Below are positions 6,901-12,359 of a stretch of DNA of 13,360 bases, piece after piece (within the stretch, counting starts at the first letter, position 1; each line of letters starts with the position of its first letter). Position numbers and translations under genes: made by a program. This DNA comes from Ruminococcus sp. (lineage in GTDB: Bacteria > Bacillota > Clostridia > Oscillospirales > Acutalibacteraceae), in assembly GCA_017502425.1 (NCBI GenBank), contig JAFVVB010000184.1, positions 1-13,360 on the forward strand, written 5' to 3'. Under the pieces are notes generated by a model, which was given only the letters and a program-made list of their open reading frames with translations, made no database searches and was not told the origin of the DNA.

Positions 6901-7273
6901 ATTTTCAGAAAGCAGCAACATAACTTTAATAGAAATTCCTGATAGTGTTATTGATATAGCTGACGGTGTGTTTGAAGATTTAAACTGCACAATCGGTGTT
7001 TTTGCTGATTCTTATGCATATGAATATGTTGTTGCAAACGAAATAAAACATATAGTAATTGATAAACTTCCTGATTATATATTGGGTGATGTCGACGGTG
7101 ACGGTAAAGTTAGCATTATGGATGCAACAGAAATCCAGAGACATATTGCTCAATTGACAACAATTACTGATGATAGACTATCTTGTGCAGATGCAAATAA
7201 AGATGGTCAAGTCAACGTTTTGGATGCTACACATATTCAGAGATTTATTGCTCAGCTTATTCCTGAACTATAA
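3953..7273 (+). CDS. Secreted BspA-like leucine-rich repeat protein with C-terminal type I dockerin
   Basis: 1106-residue exported protein. In order: a Sec signal peptide (about 1-28, MKKF, hydrophobic core, ending VGAA); an entry module (about 33-75); about twelve 23-residue BspA-type LRR_5 repeats (about 75-375, consensus SLTSITIPDSVTSIGDYAF followed by xxC), the second interrupted by a ~30-residue insertion; an Ig-like segment (about 405-503); ~300 residues that I do not recognise (about 510-800); a beta-rich module with VTVYIPIPEEL and FNTTHFSLYSVVG (about 800-930); one more degenerate LRR-like unit (about 940-1035); and a dockerin in the last ~65 residues. The dockerin has two calcium loops, DVDGDGKVSIMD and DANKDGQVNVLD, each followed by an IQR helix. 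LRR regions of this class bind proteins or surfaces; the dockerin should plug into a cohesin scaffold. The start is GTG, fixed by TAGGAGG 7 nt upstream. A terminator hairpin lies just before that site. Confidence 0.92.
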   Translation: MKKFVSLLLAFVMIMSVFTVVPFEVGAAQTDVARVSYTSGDYTYTVLSDGTAEITDYTGSATTLSIPSILGGYKVSSIGYCAFSPCYSLTSITIPNSVTSIGSCAFNNCNSLTSIKVDSNNKYYDSRDNCNAIIETSSNTLIAGCKNTVVPNGVTSIGDFAFSTCSSLTSITIPSSVTSIGDYAFRDCTNLTSITIPDSVTSIGDYAFFYCDSLTSITIPDSVTSIGDFAFSGCYSLTSITIPNSVTSIGWYAFNSCYSLKSITIPDSVTSIGDYAFYCCTSLTSITIPNSVTSIGWYAFSSCYSLKSITIPNSVISIGEFTFENCYSLTSITIPDSVTSIGESAFRYCDSLESIIIPDSVTSIGDYAFYGCDNLTLYVYEDSYAHEYAKEYDIPYEIIGNGNISFIDKGMRVYSDSNNLSVDKGKTIKIGVGVIDSGKESIDVSQVTFSIADTSIVKPLESKIVDNVFFVEFEALKCGTTLVTFSDSLTGFTAEIPVNVYSASSSAFTLNSIGESFDGYQLTSIAKVCGLSMDNYSYSVDENTGEATLSFNVYNSSFTYGAVEVYSADGKLVNAAIIDKYSYNSTSMKSIFFDNFCYLIGDVYEGNLFSPTYYRSQIRSKKTSVSVIVPKGGYINITLDAYTSPVVNIANSIDLLLQTGELAGDLNGYKAQEKEFVSALTDKVVEDILVDAVDPAKTAKKLFKNVAKDTFMTKETLGNFVDTYSKNFYEVTHSFDLVTDLAKGFTFGTAEEILLTFTGGYKYLFEAFFTTGKITELMVQYQDMIDSKDSGTVTIQNQVGPKRTNSDITVECKTNFTDDTALKVFRVTPDSDLLNSIKESDPTGYSVIRNSLSYTYNITMIKNGEETQPQDEVTVYIPIPEELKTFSVRGDVKVYRMEEDGTMTDMSAKIDGEYLVFNTTHFSLYSVVGVDSLGGIISDMLDYTFETYEDGTATLVKYNGKDTEIAIPSVYDGYVVTAIGADAFSESSNITLIEIPDSVIDIADGVFEDLNCTIGVFADSYAYEYVVANEIKHIVIDKLPDYILGDVDGDGKVSIMDATEIQRHIAQLTTITDDRLSCADANKDGQVNVLDATHIQRFIAQLIPEL
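4214..5071 (+). repeat. 69-bp coding tandem repeats (BspA-like LRR array)
   Basis: About a dozen in-frame copies of a 69-bp unit, each encoding one 23-residue LRR. Copies share long stretches at the nucleotide level, for example around CTTACATCAATCACAAT and GTGACAAG(C/T)ATAGGTGAT. This points to recent expansion or gene conversion. A non-repeat insertion (about 4304-4405) interrupts the second unit. Confidence 0.92.
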
Positions 7274-7289
7274 TTTCATATTTATCATC

Positions 7290-7321
7290 AAAAGCCCTGT
7301 AAATCAAATTACAGGGCTTTT
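7290..7321 (+). terminator. Intrinsic terminator of the LRR-dockerin gene
   Basis: Perfect 13-bp stem AAAAGCCCTGTAA / TTACAGGGCTTTT (7290-7302, 7309-7321) with a 6-nt loop, beginning 16 bp after the stop codon. Confidence 0.93.
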
Positions 7322-7339
7322 GTCATATTAGATGTTTTT

Positions 7340-7412
7340 ATAGGTTAGGTAACAACCCAAGGATTCTCTACTGTTACCCCCGCAGTTGCAGTTTACAACG
7401 CTCTTAAGTAAT
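7340..7412 (+). pseudogene. Decayed 3' remnant of a second GGGtGRT gene
   Basis: Positions 7382-7412 match the last coding bases plus stop of the GGGtGRT gene (3508-3538) at 30 of 31 positions, encoding AVAVYNALK and a stop. Weaker similarity continues upstream. GGTAACAACCCA (7350-7361) matches the segment encoding GNNP in the intact gene, and CTACTGTT (7369-7376) matches the TV codons. Two small deletions totalling 3 nt break the frame. No start or ribosome-binding site remains, so this is a relic. The remnant lies directly after the terminator of the LRR-dockerin gene. Confidence 0.75.
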
Positions 7413-7451
7413 CAAGGTTTTAATCCGTATTACTGATAATAAGCAAAAAAC

Positions 7452-7485
7452 AAGGCTGTCTCACTTATTAGTGTGACAGCCTTTT
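7452..7485. terminator. Bidirectional terminator
   Basis: 13-bp stem AAGGCTGTCTCAC / GTGTGACAGCCTT with one mismatch and a TTATTA loop. TTTT follows on the plus strand; on the minus strand the tail reads GTTTTTTG. It serves the minus-strand CBM26-like gene and may once have ended the GGGtGRT copy now reduced to a remnant. Confidence 0.85.
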
Positions 7486-7543
7486 GATTATTTTTGGGAA
7501 TTCTATCATATAATTTTAATTTAGTGTCTGAGCGTTCAGATTA

Positions 7544-7984
7544 TTAGCTCAGAGGGGCGAGTCTGCTAAGGTCGAAAAAGTGGCTTACCATAGCATTGTT
7601 GTTCTGGTCAAGATAAATGATGTTTACGCCACCCCAAGGATATCTCAAATCGACAGTTGTTGACTGCTGACCATGTTCGAAACCTTGATTGAAAATGACG
7701 TAGTCATCGTTTTTGTCAACTTCTACTGCGTAAACGTCATATGTTTGGGTGAGTAAATCTGTTGTGCCTACTTTATCGATTGCTACGCCGGGAAAAGCTG
7801 TTTCGGCACCGTTTTTTTCAGACCAAGTGTAGGCGTTTACGTTGCCCCACTCTTTGTTGTCAATAAAGTAGATTGTTCTGGTGTACTCATCGTACTCTTC
7901 TGCGCTTGTAACTATTGATAATGTTGAGAACATCATAACAGCCACAAGAGTGAAAATTAGCGTTGATTTTAAAATTGTTTTCAT
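7544..7984 (-). CDS. Secreted single-module starch-binding (CBM26-like) protein
   Basis: 146-residue protein with a Sec signal peptide (about 1-28, ending VTSA-EE). Nearly all of the rest is one carbohydrate-binding module. About residues 37-113 carry the CBM26 pattern: YFIDNKEWGNVNAYTW (aromatic W46 and W54), then AFPG (63-66), YDVYAVEV, an 'IFNQG' strand (97-101) and a closing TTVDL. CBM26 modules bind starch and are usually appended to amylases; here no catalytic domain, dockerin, wall anchor or lipobox is visible. The short tail (DLSRLAPLS) is not recognised. The start follows GGATGGAGAG. The gene is monocistronic and ends toward the terminator at 7452-7485. A starch-capture or substrate-presenting role is inference; CBM25 is the nearest alternative family. 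Confidence 0.8.
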   Translation of the reverse strand: MKTILKSTLIFTLVAVMMFSTLSIVTSAEEYDEYTRTIYFIDNKEWGNVNAYTWSEKNGAETAFPGVAIDKVGTTDLLTQTYDVYAVEVDKNDDYVIFNQGFEHGQQSTTVDLRYPWGGVNIIYLDQNNNAMVSHFFDLSRLAPLS

Positions 7985-8009
7985 TTTCTCTCCATCCTTT
8001 GTTTATTTT

Positions 8010-8026
8010 TTGTTTTCCGAAAACAA
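8010..8026. promoter_or_regulatory. Operator-like palindrome in the leader of the CBM26-like gene
   Basis: TTGTTTTCCGAAAACAA: 8-bp perfect arms around one base, 26 bp upstream of the CBM26-like start. A -10-like TACAAT lies on the minus strand at 8036-8031 with a poor -35. The palindrome would fall at about +5 to +20 of that transcript, a typical repressor position. Shape and centre resemble LacI-family (sugar repressor) operators. Confidence 0.45.
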
Positions 8027-8218
8027 GATTATTGTACATAAAATGCTCGAAAAAAATCATAAGATGGCACGAATAGTTAATAATCGAGCACCAAACGGAA
8101 AATTTTACTTTCGGTGTGAAAAAAGGTATAAAAGTATTTGTTTTATGTTGTCTTTAGTAATAACCAGCACGTCGTTTGTTGATTTTAAACATATTGACAA
8201 CGAAGCTGTCACAGATTA
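8027..8218. other. Intergenic region between divergent CBM26-like and FucO-type genes
   Basis: AT-rich and without a convincing gene. It contains a 7-bp inverted repeat TGCTCGA...TCGAGCA (8044-8050, 8084-8090) spaced by 33 bp, and a short one, TGACA...TGTCA (8195-8199, 8207-8211). The second sits just upstream of the dehydrogenase promoter and could be a regulator site. Confidence 0.35.
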
Positions 8219-8247
8219 TTGACATTTATGTACAAGAAGTATAAAAT
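8219..8247 (+). promoter_or_regulatory. SigA-type promoter of the FucO-type gene
   Basis: Perfect -35 TTGACA (8219-8224), 17-bp spacer, -10 TAAAAT (8242-8247). The transcript would begin close to a small hairpin AAGAT-GTTA-ATCTT (8254-8267). Confidence 0.8.
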
Positions 8248-8291
8248 AAAACCAAGATGTTAATCTTAAAATAAACTTAAGGAGAAGCGTT

Positions 8292-9440
8292 ATGGCTAAC
8301 AGATTTGTATTAAATGAAACTTCATATCATGGCAAAGGTGCTATCAATGAAATTGCAACCGAAATTAAAGCGAGAGGCTTTAATAAGATTTTAGTTTGCT
8401 GTGATCCTGATTTAGTTAAGCTCGGTATTTCAAATAAGGTTACAGATATTCTCGACGAAGCATCTATTGCTTACGATGTTTTCTCGGATATCAAGCCTAA
8501 TCCTACTATCGAAAATGTGCAGGCGGGCGTTCTTGCGTTTAAAAACGCTCAGGCTGATTGTATCGTAGCTATTGGTGGCGGTTCTTCTATGGATACTGCC
8601 AAAGCGGTAGGTATTATCATCGAAAACCCTGAATTTGCTGATGTAAAGAGTCTTGAGGGTGTAGCTCCTACAAAGAATAAGTGCACACCGATTATTGCTG
8701 TTCCTACTACTGCCGGTACAGCTGCCGAGGTTACTATCAACTACGTTATCACTGACGCAGAAAATAACCGCAAGATGGTATGTGTTGATGTTCATGATAT
8801 TCCTGTTGTTGCAGTAGTTGACCCTGATATGATGGCTACAATGCCTAAGTCGTTGACAGCCGCTACCGGTATGGATGCTCTCACACACGCTATCGAGGGA
8901 TACATAACAAAGGGCGCATGGGAAATGAGTGATATGTTCCACCTCAAAGCTATTGAAATCATAGCAAAATCATTGCGTGGTGCTGTTAATAATGAAGATG
9001 AAGGCAGAGAAGGTATGGCTCTCGGTCAATATATTGCTGGTATGGGATTCTCTAACGTAGGACTTGGTATCGTACATTCTATGGCTCATCCGCTGGGCGC
9101 TGTATATGACACACCTCACGGTGTGGCTAATGCGATTATCCTGCCAACAGTTATGGAATACAACGCAGAGTGCACAGGAGATAAATACAGAGATATCGCC
9201 AAAGCAATGGGCGTTTTAAATACTGATGATATGACTATCGATGAAGCAAGAGTAGCTGCTATCGATGCTGTAAAACAGCTGTCAAAAGATGTAGGAATTC
9301 CTGCTGACCTCAAAGAAATCGTGAAAAATGAGGATATCGACTTCCTTTCTCAATCTGCTTTTGACGATGCTTGCCGTCCTGGTAACCCAAGAGACACAAG
9401 CGTGGAAGAAATCAAAGAGCTATATTTAAAGCTTATGTAA
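8292..9440 (+). CDS. fucO: Iron-containing alcohol dehydrogenase, lactaldehyde reductase type
   Basis: 382-residue cytoplasmic group III (iron) alcohol dehydrogenase. The full length aligns with E. coli FucO (lactaldehyde reductase / propanediol oxidoreductase, 383 residues), from MANR at the start to GNPR near the end. Visible hallmarks: Asp38 at the NAD-selecting position, GGGS loop at 95-98, TTAGTAAEVTINYVI (139-153), and the metal ligands Asp195, His199, His262 and His276 in ATGMDALTHAIEGYI and VHSMAHPLG...TPHGVANA. It should reduce lactaldehyde to 1,2-propanediol with NADH and may accept related short aldehydes. No fucose or rhamnose catabolic gene is adjacent; it is a single-gene unit, so the natural substrate could differ. 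Start: AAGGAG 7 nt before ATG. Confidence 0.93.
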   Translation: MANRFVLNETSYHGKGAINEIATEIKARGFNKILVCCDPDLVKLGISNKVTDILDEASIAYDVFSDIKPNPTIENVQAGVLAFKNAQADCIVAIGGGSSMDTAKAVGIIIENPEFADVKSLEGVAPTKNKCTPIIAVPTTAGTAAEVTINYVITDAENNRKMVCVDVHDIPVVAVVDPDMMATMPKSLTAATGMDALTHAIEGYITKGAWEMSDMFHLKAIEIIAKSLRGAVNNEDEGREGMALGQYIAGMGFSNVGLGIVHSMAHPLGAVYDTPHGVANAIILPTVMEYNAECTGDKYRDIAKAMGVLNTDDMTIDEARVAAIDAVKQLSKDVGIPADLKEIVKNEDIDFLSQSAFDDACRPGNPRDTSVEEIKELYLKLM

Positions 9441-9458
9441 TTAATATATGCAATGCAT

Positions 9459-9498
9459 AAAAAGGGGCTTGAAGCAAATTTGCTTCAAGCCCCTTTTT
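9459..9498. terminator. Bidirectional terminator: 40-bp perfect palindrome
   Basis: Two 20-bp arms meet with no unpaired bases between 9478 and 9479. A5 and T5 lie at the ends and GGGGCTTGAAGC forms the stem core. It ends the FucO-type gene. On the minus strand no complete gene now runs into it. Confidence 0.93.
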
Positions 9499-9620
9499 AT
9501 TTTATCTTACCATGTGGAGACGTTATAGCCGTTGCCGTTTAATCACGAAAATAATCGACTAAAAACGATTATCATCAATATATAGTGTGTTTATTGCGTA
9601 AAATATACAAAAAATTATCC

Positions 9621-9649
9621 TTGCAAAAAGAAATTTTAGGTAGTATAAT
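9621..9649 (+). promoter_or_regulatory. SigA-type promoter of the dockerin-CAP gene
   Basis: TTGCAA (9621-9626), 17-bp spacer, perfect TATAAT (9644-9649). Initiation near 9656 excludes in-frame upstream starts such as 9585 for the following gene. Upstream, 9551-9572 forms a 7-bp hairpin (ATAATCG / CGATTAT) of unknown role. Confidence 0.85.
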
Positions 9650-9686
9650 AACAGTGTACGGAATAATATACGGAGATGAAAAAATT

Positions 9687-10499
9687 ATGAAAAAACTTGT
9701 AGCCCTTTCGCTTGCTTTGGTCTTGCTCGTGTGCGGTTTTTTTAACTTTACCGCTTTCGGTGCAGAATCAGGAAGGTTGTTCGGCGATCCTGATAATGAC
9801 GGAGTGGTTGCGGTTACTGACGCTACACTTATTCAACAATATATCGCTCAGATAGTAGTGCTTGATGACGAGGCTAAACGCGTTGCTGATGTTGATGGTG
9901 ATGGTGACGTTAATATCATTGACTGTACCAGTATTCAGCAGTTTGTTGCTAAACTTATCAGTGAATTCCCTGGACAGCCATCAGAAAATGACGACGTTCA
10001 GATTTCTACCAATTCCGGTTTGCAGGAAGGTACTCTTCCTACTACACCGACAGAGACTGAAACTCAGGAATCCTCTACTGAAGTTGTTGATGATGGAAAA
10101 CCTAGCCAGTATGAACTTGATGTTTTAGAACTTACTAATATTGAACGTGAGAAAGTAGGTTTAGAACCTCTTGAATTTGCTTACTTTATCTATGATTGTG
10201 CTAAATTCAGAGCGAAGGAAGCTGATTCATACTTTTCTCATACACGTCCTGATGGTACCCCGTGGTATACCGTTTTTGGTGAAATGAATGTTGCAGAGCA
10301 GTACAATACCGCCGGAGAAAACCTTGCGTGGGGTCATACTGATGCCTATGATGTAGTGTGCAGTAAGCAGGGTTGGATGAATTCCCCTGGTCATAAAGCC
10401 AATATCTTAAATCCTAATTTCAAATATGTTGCTATTGCTTCATGTGAATGTGCTGATCAGAAAGGCACATACTGTACAGTTCAGCTTTTCTGGGGCTGA
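9687..10499 (+). CDS. Secreted dockerin-CAP (SCP/PR1-like) protein
   Basis: 270-residue exported protein. Signal peptide about 1-26 (MKKL, hydrophobic core, FGA). Type I dockerin near the N-terminus, about 32-95, with calcium loops DPDNDGVVAVTD and DVDGDGDVNIID, each followed by an IQQ helix. Then a Thr/Glu/Ser-rich linker (about 100-140). The CAP domain, about 141-270, has the family's metal-site residues His185 (SHTRPDG), Glu211 (AGENLAWG) and His236 (SPGHKANIL). CAP domains in bacteria are secreted and mostly of unknown activity; here the dockerin implies attachment to a cohesin-bearing surface complex. The ATG at 9687 is chosen because it begins a typical signal peptide and follows the promoter; a start at 9585 would precede the promoter. 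CGGAG lies 11 nt upstream, a rather long spacing. The gene is monocistronic. Confidence 0.9.
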   Translation: MKKLVALSLALVLLVCGFFNFTAFGAESGRLFGDPDNDGVVAVTDATLIQQYIAQIVVLDDEAKRVADVDGDGDVNIIDCTSIQQFVAKLISEFPGQPSENDDVQISTNSGLQEGTLPTTPTETETQESSTEVVDDGKPSQYELDVLELTNIEREKVGLEPLEFAYFIYDCAKFRAKEADSYFSHTRPDGTPWYTVFGEMNVAEQYNTAGENLAWGHTDAYDVVCSKQGWMNSPGHKANILNPNFKYVAIASCECADQKGTYCTVQLFWG

Positions 10500-10512
10500 G
10501 AAATATGAAAAT

Positions 10513-10545
10513 AACCGCCTGTGTAAAACAGGCGGTTTAATTTTT
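10513..10545 (+). terminator. Intrinsic terminator of the dockerin-CAP gene
   Basis: 9-bp stem AACCGCCTG / CAGGCGGTT (10513-10521, 10529-10537) with a 7-nt loop, followed by TAATTTTT. Confidence 0.88.
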
Positions 10546-10555
10546 ATATGAGGGC

Positions 10556-10585
10556 AAAAAAGGACGCGTTCAGCGTCCTTTTTTT
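10556..10585. terminator. Bidirectional terminator between convergent genes
   Basis: AAAAAAGGACGC / GCGTCCTTTTTT with a 5-nt loop (GTTCA) and T7 on the plus strand, A6 on the other side. It lies just downstream of the minus-strand lipoprotein gene, which it should terminate, and backs up the terminator at 10513-10545. Confidence 0.9.
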
Positions 10586-10592
10586 GTACTTA

Positions 10593-11069
10593 TTAAGCAG
10601 TTACTTTAATTTCGAAGTAATCTTCAGCTGTGTTAGCGTTACGATAGATTACAGTAATTTCACCCTTAGGGTTCTTTAAGTTCATCTGGTACTTGAGTGC
10701 TGCTTCACCTACATCGTTAGCTTCTTCTTTTAGTTTCTGTTCTCCGAGCTTTTCGTAAGCTTCAGGAGTAACACCAACTACGATTTCAGTAATATCAGGA
10801 TTGTAGTAAGAATACTGACCCGAACTTTCGATTTCAAGACGTGAGTCTTCTTTAACTTTTTCGTAGTAGTCTTTAGCGAATTCATCGTAGATGTCTTTAT
10901 TTGCGAATTTATATGTAACATTACCGTCAGCATCAACTTCATCAGGTGAAGCGTAGTTGTGAACAAATGTATCAACATATTCTGAGTCAACAGTAGTTTC
11001 TACTTTGCAGCCTGCAAAAAGTGTAGCCATCATTAATACAGCTAATGTAAAAGTTAAAATTCTTTTCAT
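10593..11069 (-). CDS. Small lipoprotein of unknown function
   Basis: 158-residue predicted lipoprotein. The signal peptide MKRILTFTLAVLMMATLFAGC has lipobox LFAGC, with lipidation at Cys21. The mature ~137 residues are acidic and rich in Tyr, Asp, Glu and Lys, with no recognisable domain. A central amphipathic part (DIYDEFAKDYYEKVKED) is followed by a probable beta segment, a second helix around EKLGEQKLKEEANDVGEAALKY, and a C-terminal strand pair. The start at 11069 follows AGGAGG with 7-nt spacing; a longer frame to 11141 would lack a ribosome-binding site and bury the signal peptide. The mRNA leader contains a small hairpin (TGATG/CATCA, 11083-11098). It follows the CorC-type gene on the same strand but has its own promoter. 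Confidence 0.85.
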   Translation of the reverse strand: MKRILTFTLAVLMMATLFAGCKVETTVDSEYVDTFVHNYASPDEVDADGNVTYKFANKDIYDEFAKDYYEKVKEDSRLEIESSGQYSYYNPDITEIVVGVTPEAYEKLGEQKLKEEANDVGEAALKYQMNLKNPKGEITVIYRNANTAEDYFEIKVTA

Positions 11070-11112
11070 TATTATCCTCCTGTGATGTGTAAACATCATT
11101 ATTATAAAAGTA

Positions 11113-11141
11113 ATTATATCAACCCGTACATAAAAAATCAA
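11113..11141 (-). promoter_or_regulatory. SigA-type promoter of the small lipoprotein gene
   Basis: On the minus strand: TTGATT (11141-11136), 17-bp spacer, perfect TATAAT (11118-11113). It lies between the CorC-type stop and the lipoprotein start. Confidence 0.82.
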
Positions 11142-11155
11142 TACGCATAAAACAC

Positions 11156-12013
11156 TTAATCGAGTTTTTCAATGAGTATTTCCTCGATACGTCTGTCTTC
11201 GACTCTAAGCACTGTGAATTTGAATCCTTTATGAGAAACCTCAGGGTGTTCGTCTTCGTCGGGAACTTTGCCGAGCATCGTGAGCATAAAGCCTGCGATA
11301 GTATCGGAATCATCGTCGTATATATCTTCGCCGATAAGAGACTCGATGTCTTCGATAGAAGTAGAACCGTCAACGGTGAATTTCTTCTCTGAGATCTGCT
11401 TGATTTCTTCCTCTTCGTTATCGTACTCGTCCTGAATGTTTCCGAGAATATCCTCGATTAAGTCTTCAAGTGTTACTAAGCCCTCGGTGCCACCGTACTC
11501 ATCAACTACGATAGCTATCTGGGTTTTCTCCTTATTCATCTGGGAGAATAGCGAGCGACAGTCTTTGGTTTTAGGTACAAAAAGCACTTTTCTGATGATA
11601 TCAGCGATTTTGAAGTTCTTAGGAACATCGGTGCATACGTATTTAAGCAAGTCTTTTACGTATAGCACGCCGATGATAGAATCGACATCACCTGAGTAAA
11701 CAGGAATTCTTGAGTAACCGGAGCTGACCGCAACGTTTACGACTTCCTCGAGCGAATCGGTGTCCTCGATAGCTATCATATCACGACGGTGAGTCATAAT
11801 CTCACCAGCTACCGTATCGTCAAAATCGAAGATGTTCTCGATAATGCTTTTGGTGTCGTCCTCAATAAGTCCCTTTTCTTGACCCTCTTCGACTAAAGAG
11901 AGTATTTCCTCCTCTTTTTCCTGAACCATTTCCGTATCGGATTTTTTAGAGAAAAAACGCTCCATAAATTTAGGTTTTTTACTATATTTATTACTACCTG
12001 AATCGTCAGGCAT
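11156..12013 (-). CDS. CorC/HlyC-type CBS-pair protein without membrane domain
   Basis: 285-residue soluble protein with the architecture of E. coli CorC (292 residues). It has a polar N-terminus (about 1-65), a CBS pair (about 67-127 and 131-192), then a CorC_HlyC transporter-associated domain (about 206-283). Signatures: GEIMTHRRDM at the first CBS, GYSRIPVY, the highly conserved DEYGGTEGLVTLEDL (171-185), and VDGSTSIEDI at the start of the last domain. The DUF21/CNNM transmembrane domain of larger relatives is absent. Proteins of this class are linked to Mg2+/Co2+ efflux, with adenine nucleotides bound by the CBS pair; the partner transporter is not in the window. Two starts are possible. 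I prefer 12013, because AAAGGA lies 8 nt upstream; at 12022 the ATG would overlap that site. Confidence 0.88.
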   Translation of the reverse strand: MPDDSGSNKYSKKPKFMERFFSKKSDTEMVQEKEEEILSLVEEGQEKGLIEDDTKSIIENIFDFDDTVAGEIMTHRRDMIAIEDTDSLEEVVNVAVSSGYSRIPVYSGDVDSIIGVLYVKDLLKYVCTDVPKNFKIADIIRKVLFVPKTKDCRSLFSQMNKEKTQIAIVVDEYGGTEGLVTLEDLIEDILGNIQDEYDNEEEEIKQISEKKFTVDGSTSIEDIESLIGEDIYDDDSDTIAGFMLTMLGKVPDEDEHPEVSHKGFKFTVLRVEDRRIEEILIEKLD

Positions 12014-12059
12014 ACACGTCATCCTTTCAAAGGTGAATTTTCAATACAATAACATAATA

Positions 12060-12088
12060 AGTGTACAGGAACGCAGGTGCTATGTCAA
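12060..12088 (-). promoter_or_regulatory. Candidate promoter of the CorC-type gene
   Basis: On the minus strand: perfect -35 TTGACA (12088-12083), 17-bp spacer, -10 TACACT (12065-12060). The leader would be about 40 nt. Confidence 0.65.
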
Positions 12089-12120
12089 ATAACAGTTTTG
12101 TCATAAGAGGGATTAGTATA

Positions 12121-12179
12121 CCCGTAAACGATAAGTAACCCTATATTTTGTGGGTAGTGATTTATCTACCACAATCGGG
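12121..12179. other. Nested inverted repeats between corC-type gene and nifJ
   Basis: Outer arms CCCG (12121-12124) and CGGG (12176-12179) enclose an inner stem TTGTGGGTAG / CTACCACAA (12148-12157, 12166-12174) with one bulged G and an 8-nt loop. It lies 45 bp upstream of the nifJ -35 and has no T-tract. It could be a regulator site for the divergent promoters or a relic of a structured RNA; I do not recognise it. Confidence 0.4.
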
Positions 12180-12223
12180 CAAAAATATTGTTAATTTTTT
12201 GTCAAAAAACATATCTTTTACAC

Positions 12224-12252
12224 TTTACATAAAGGCCAAAAAGTGTTATCAT
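12224..12252 (+). promoter_or_regulatory. Candidate promoter of nifJ
   Basis: TTTACA (12224-12229), 17-bp spacer, TATCAT (12247-12252). Initiation near 12259 would give a leader of about 100 nt. Confidence 0.65.
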
Positions 12253-12264
12253 TATCGATGGTAA

Positions 12265-12340
12265 GTCAAGAAAAGATTTTTCTCGACACACCTAATTTTA
12301 TGCCGGTGTAAGAAAGAGCTCATCTTACAGTGGCACCACT
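12265..12340 (+). other. Structured 5' leader of nifJ
   Basis: Successive short stems: GTC-A-AGAAAA / TTTTCT-C-GAC (12265-12287), ACACC / GGTGT (12288-12309), GTAAGA / TCTTAC (12308-12328), AGTGG-CA-CCACT (12329-12340). The second and third share 2 nt and so compete at the edge. No T-tract follows, so it is not a plain attenuator; mRNA stabilisation or translational control is possible. No known riboswitch consensus is evident. Confidence 0.4.
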
Positions 12341-12359
12341 AAAAAGGGAGGAATTAATA

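Noticed and set aside
7881..8222. 113-codon plus-strand open frame between the CBM26-like and FucO-type genes
   Set aside because: It begins antisense to the CBM26-like signal peptide, runs through its regulatory region up to the FucO-type promoter, and has no ribosome-binding site.
8430..8942. 170-codon open frame on the minus strand inside the FucO-type gene
   Set aside because: It is antisense to a well-conserved enzyme, rich in Cys, Arg, Asn and His with no domain, and has no promoter or ribosome-binding site of its own.
9585..9686. In-frame extension of the dockerin-CAP gene to 9585 (34 extra residues)
   Set aside because: It would start upstream of the TTGCAA-17-TATAAT promoter and would bury the signal peptide.
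9676..9690. Four-codon upstream frame (MKKL) overlapping the dockerin-CAP start by ATGA
   Set aside because: Its ATG directly abuts GGAG, leaving no spacer for ribosome binding; probably chance in an A-rich leader.
11070..11141. In-frame extension of the small lipoprotein gene to 11141
   Set aside because: It covers the promoter and the AGGAGG site; the lipoprotein signal begins at 11069.
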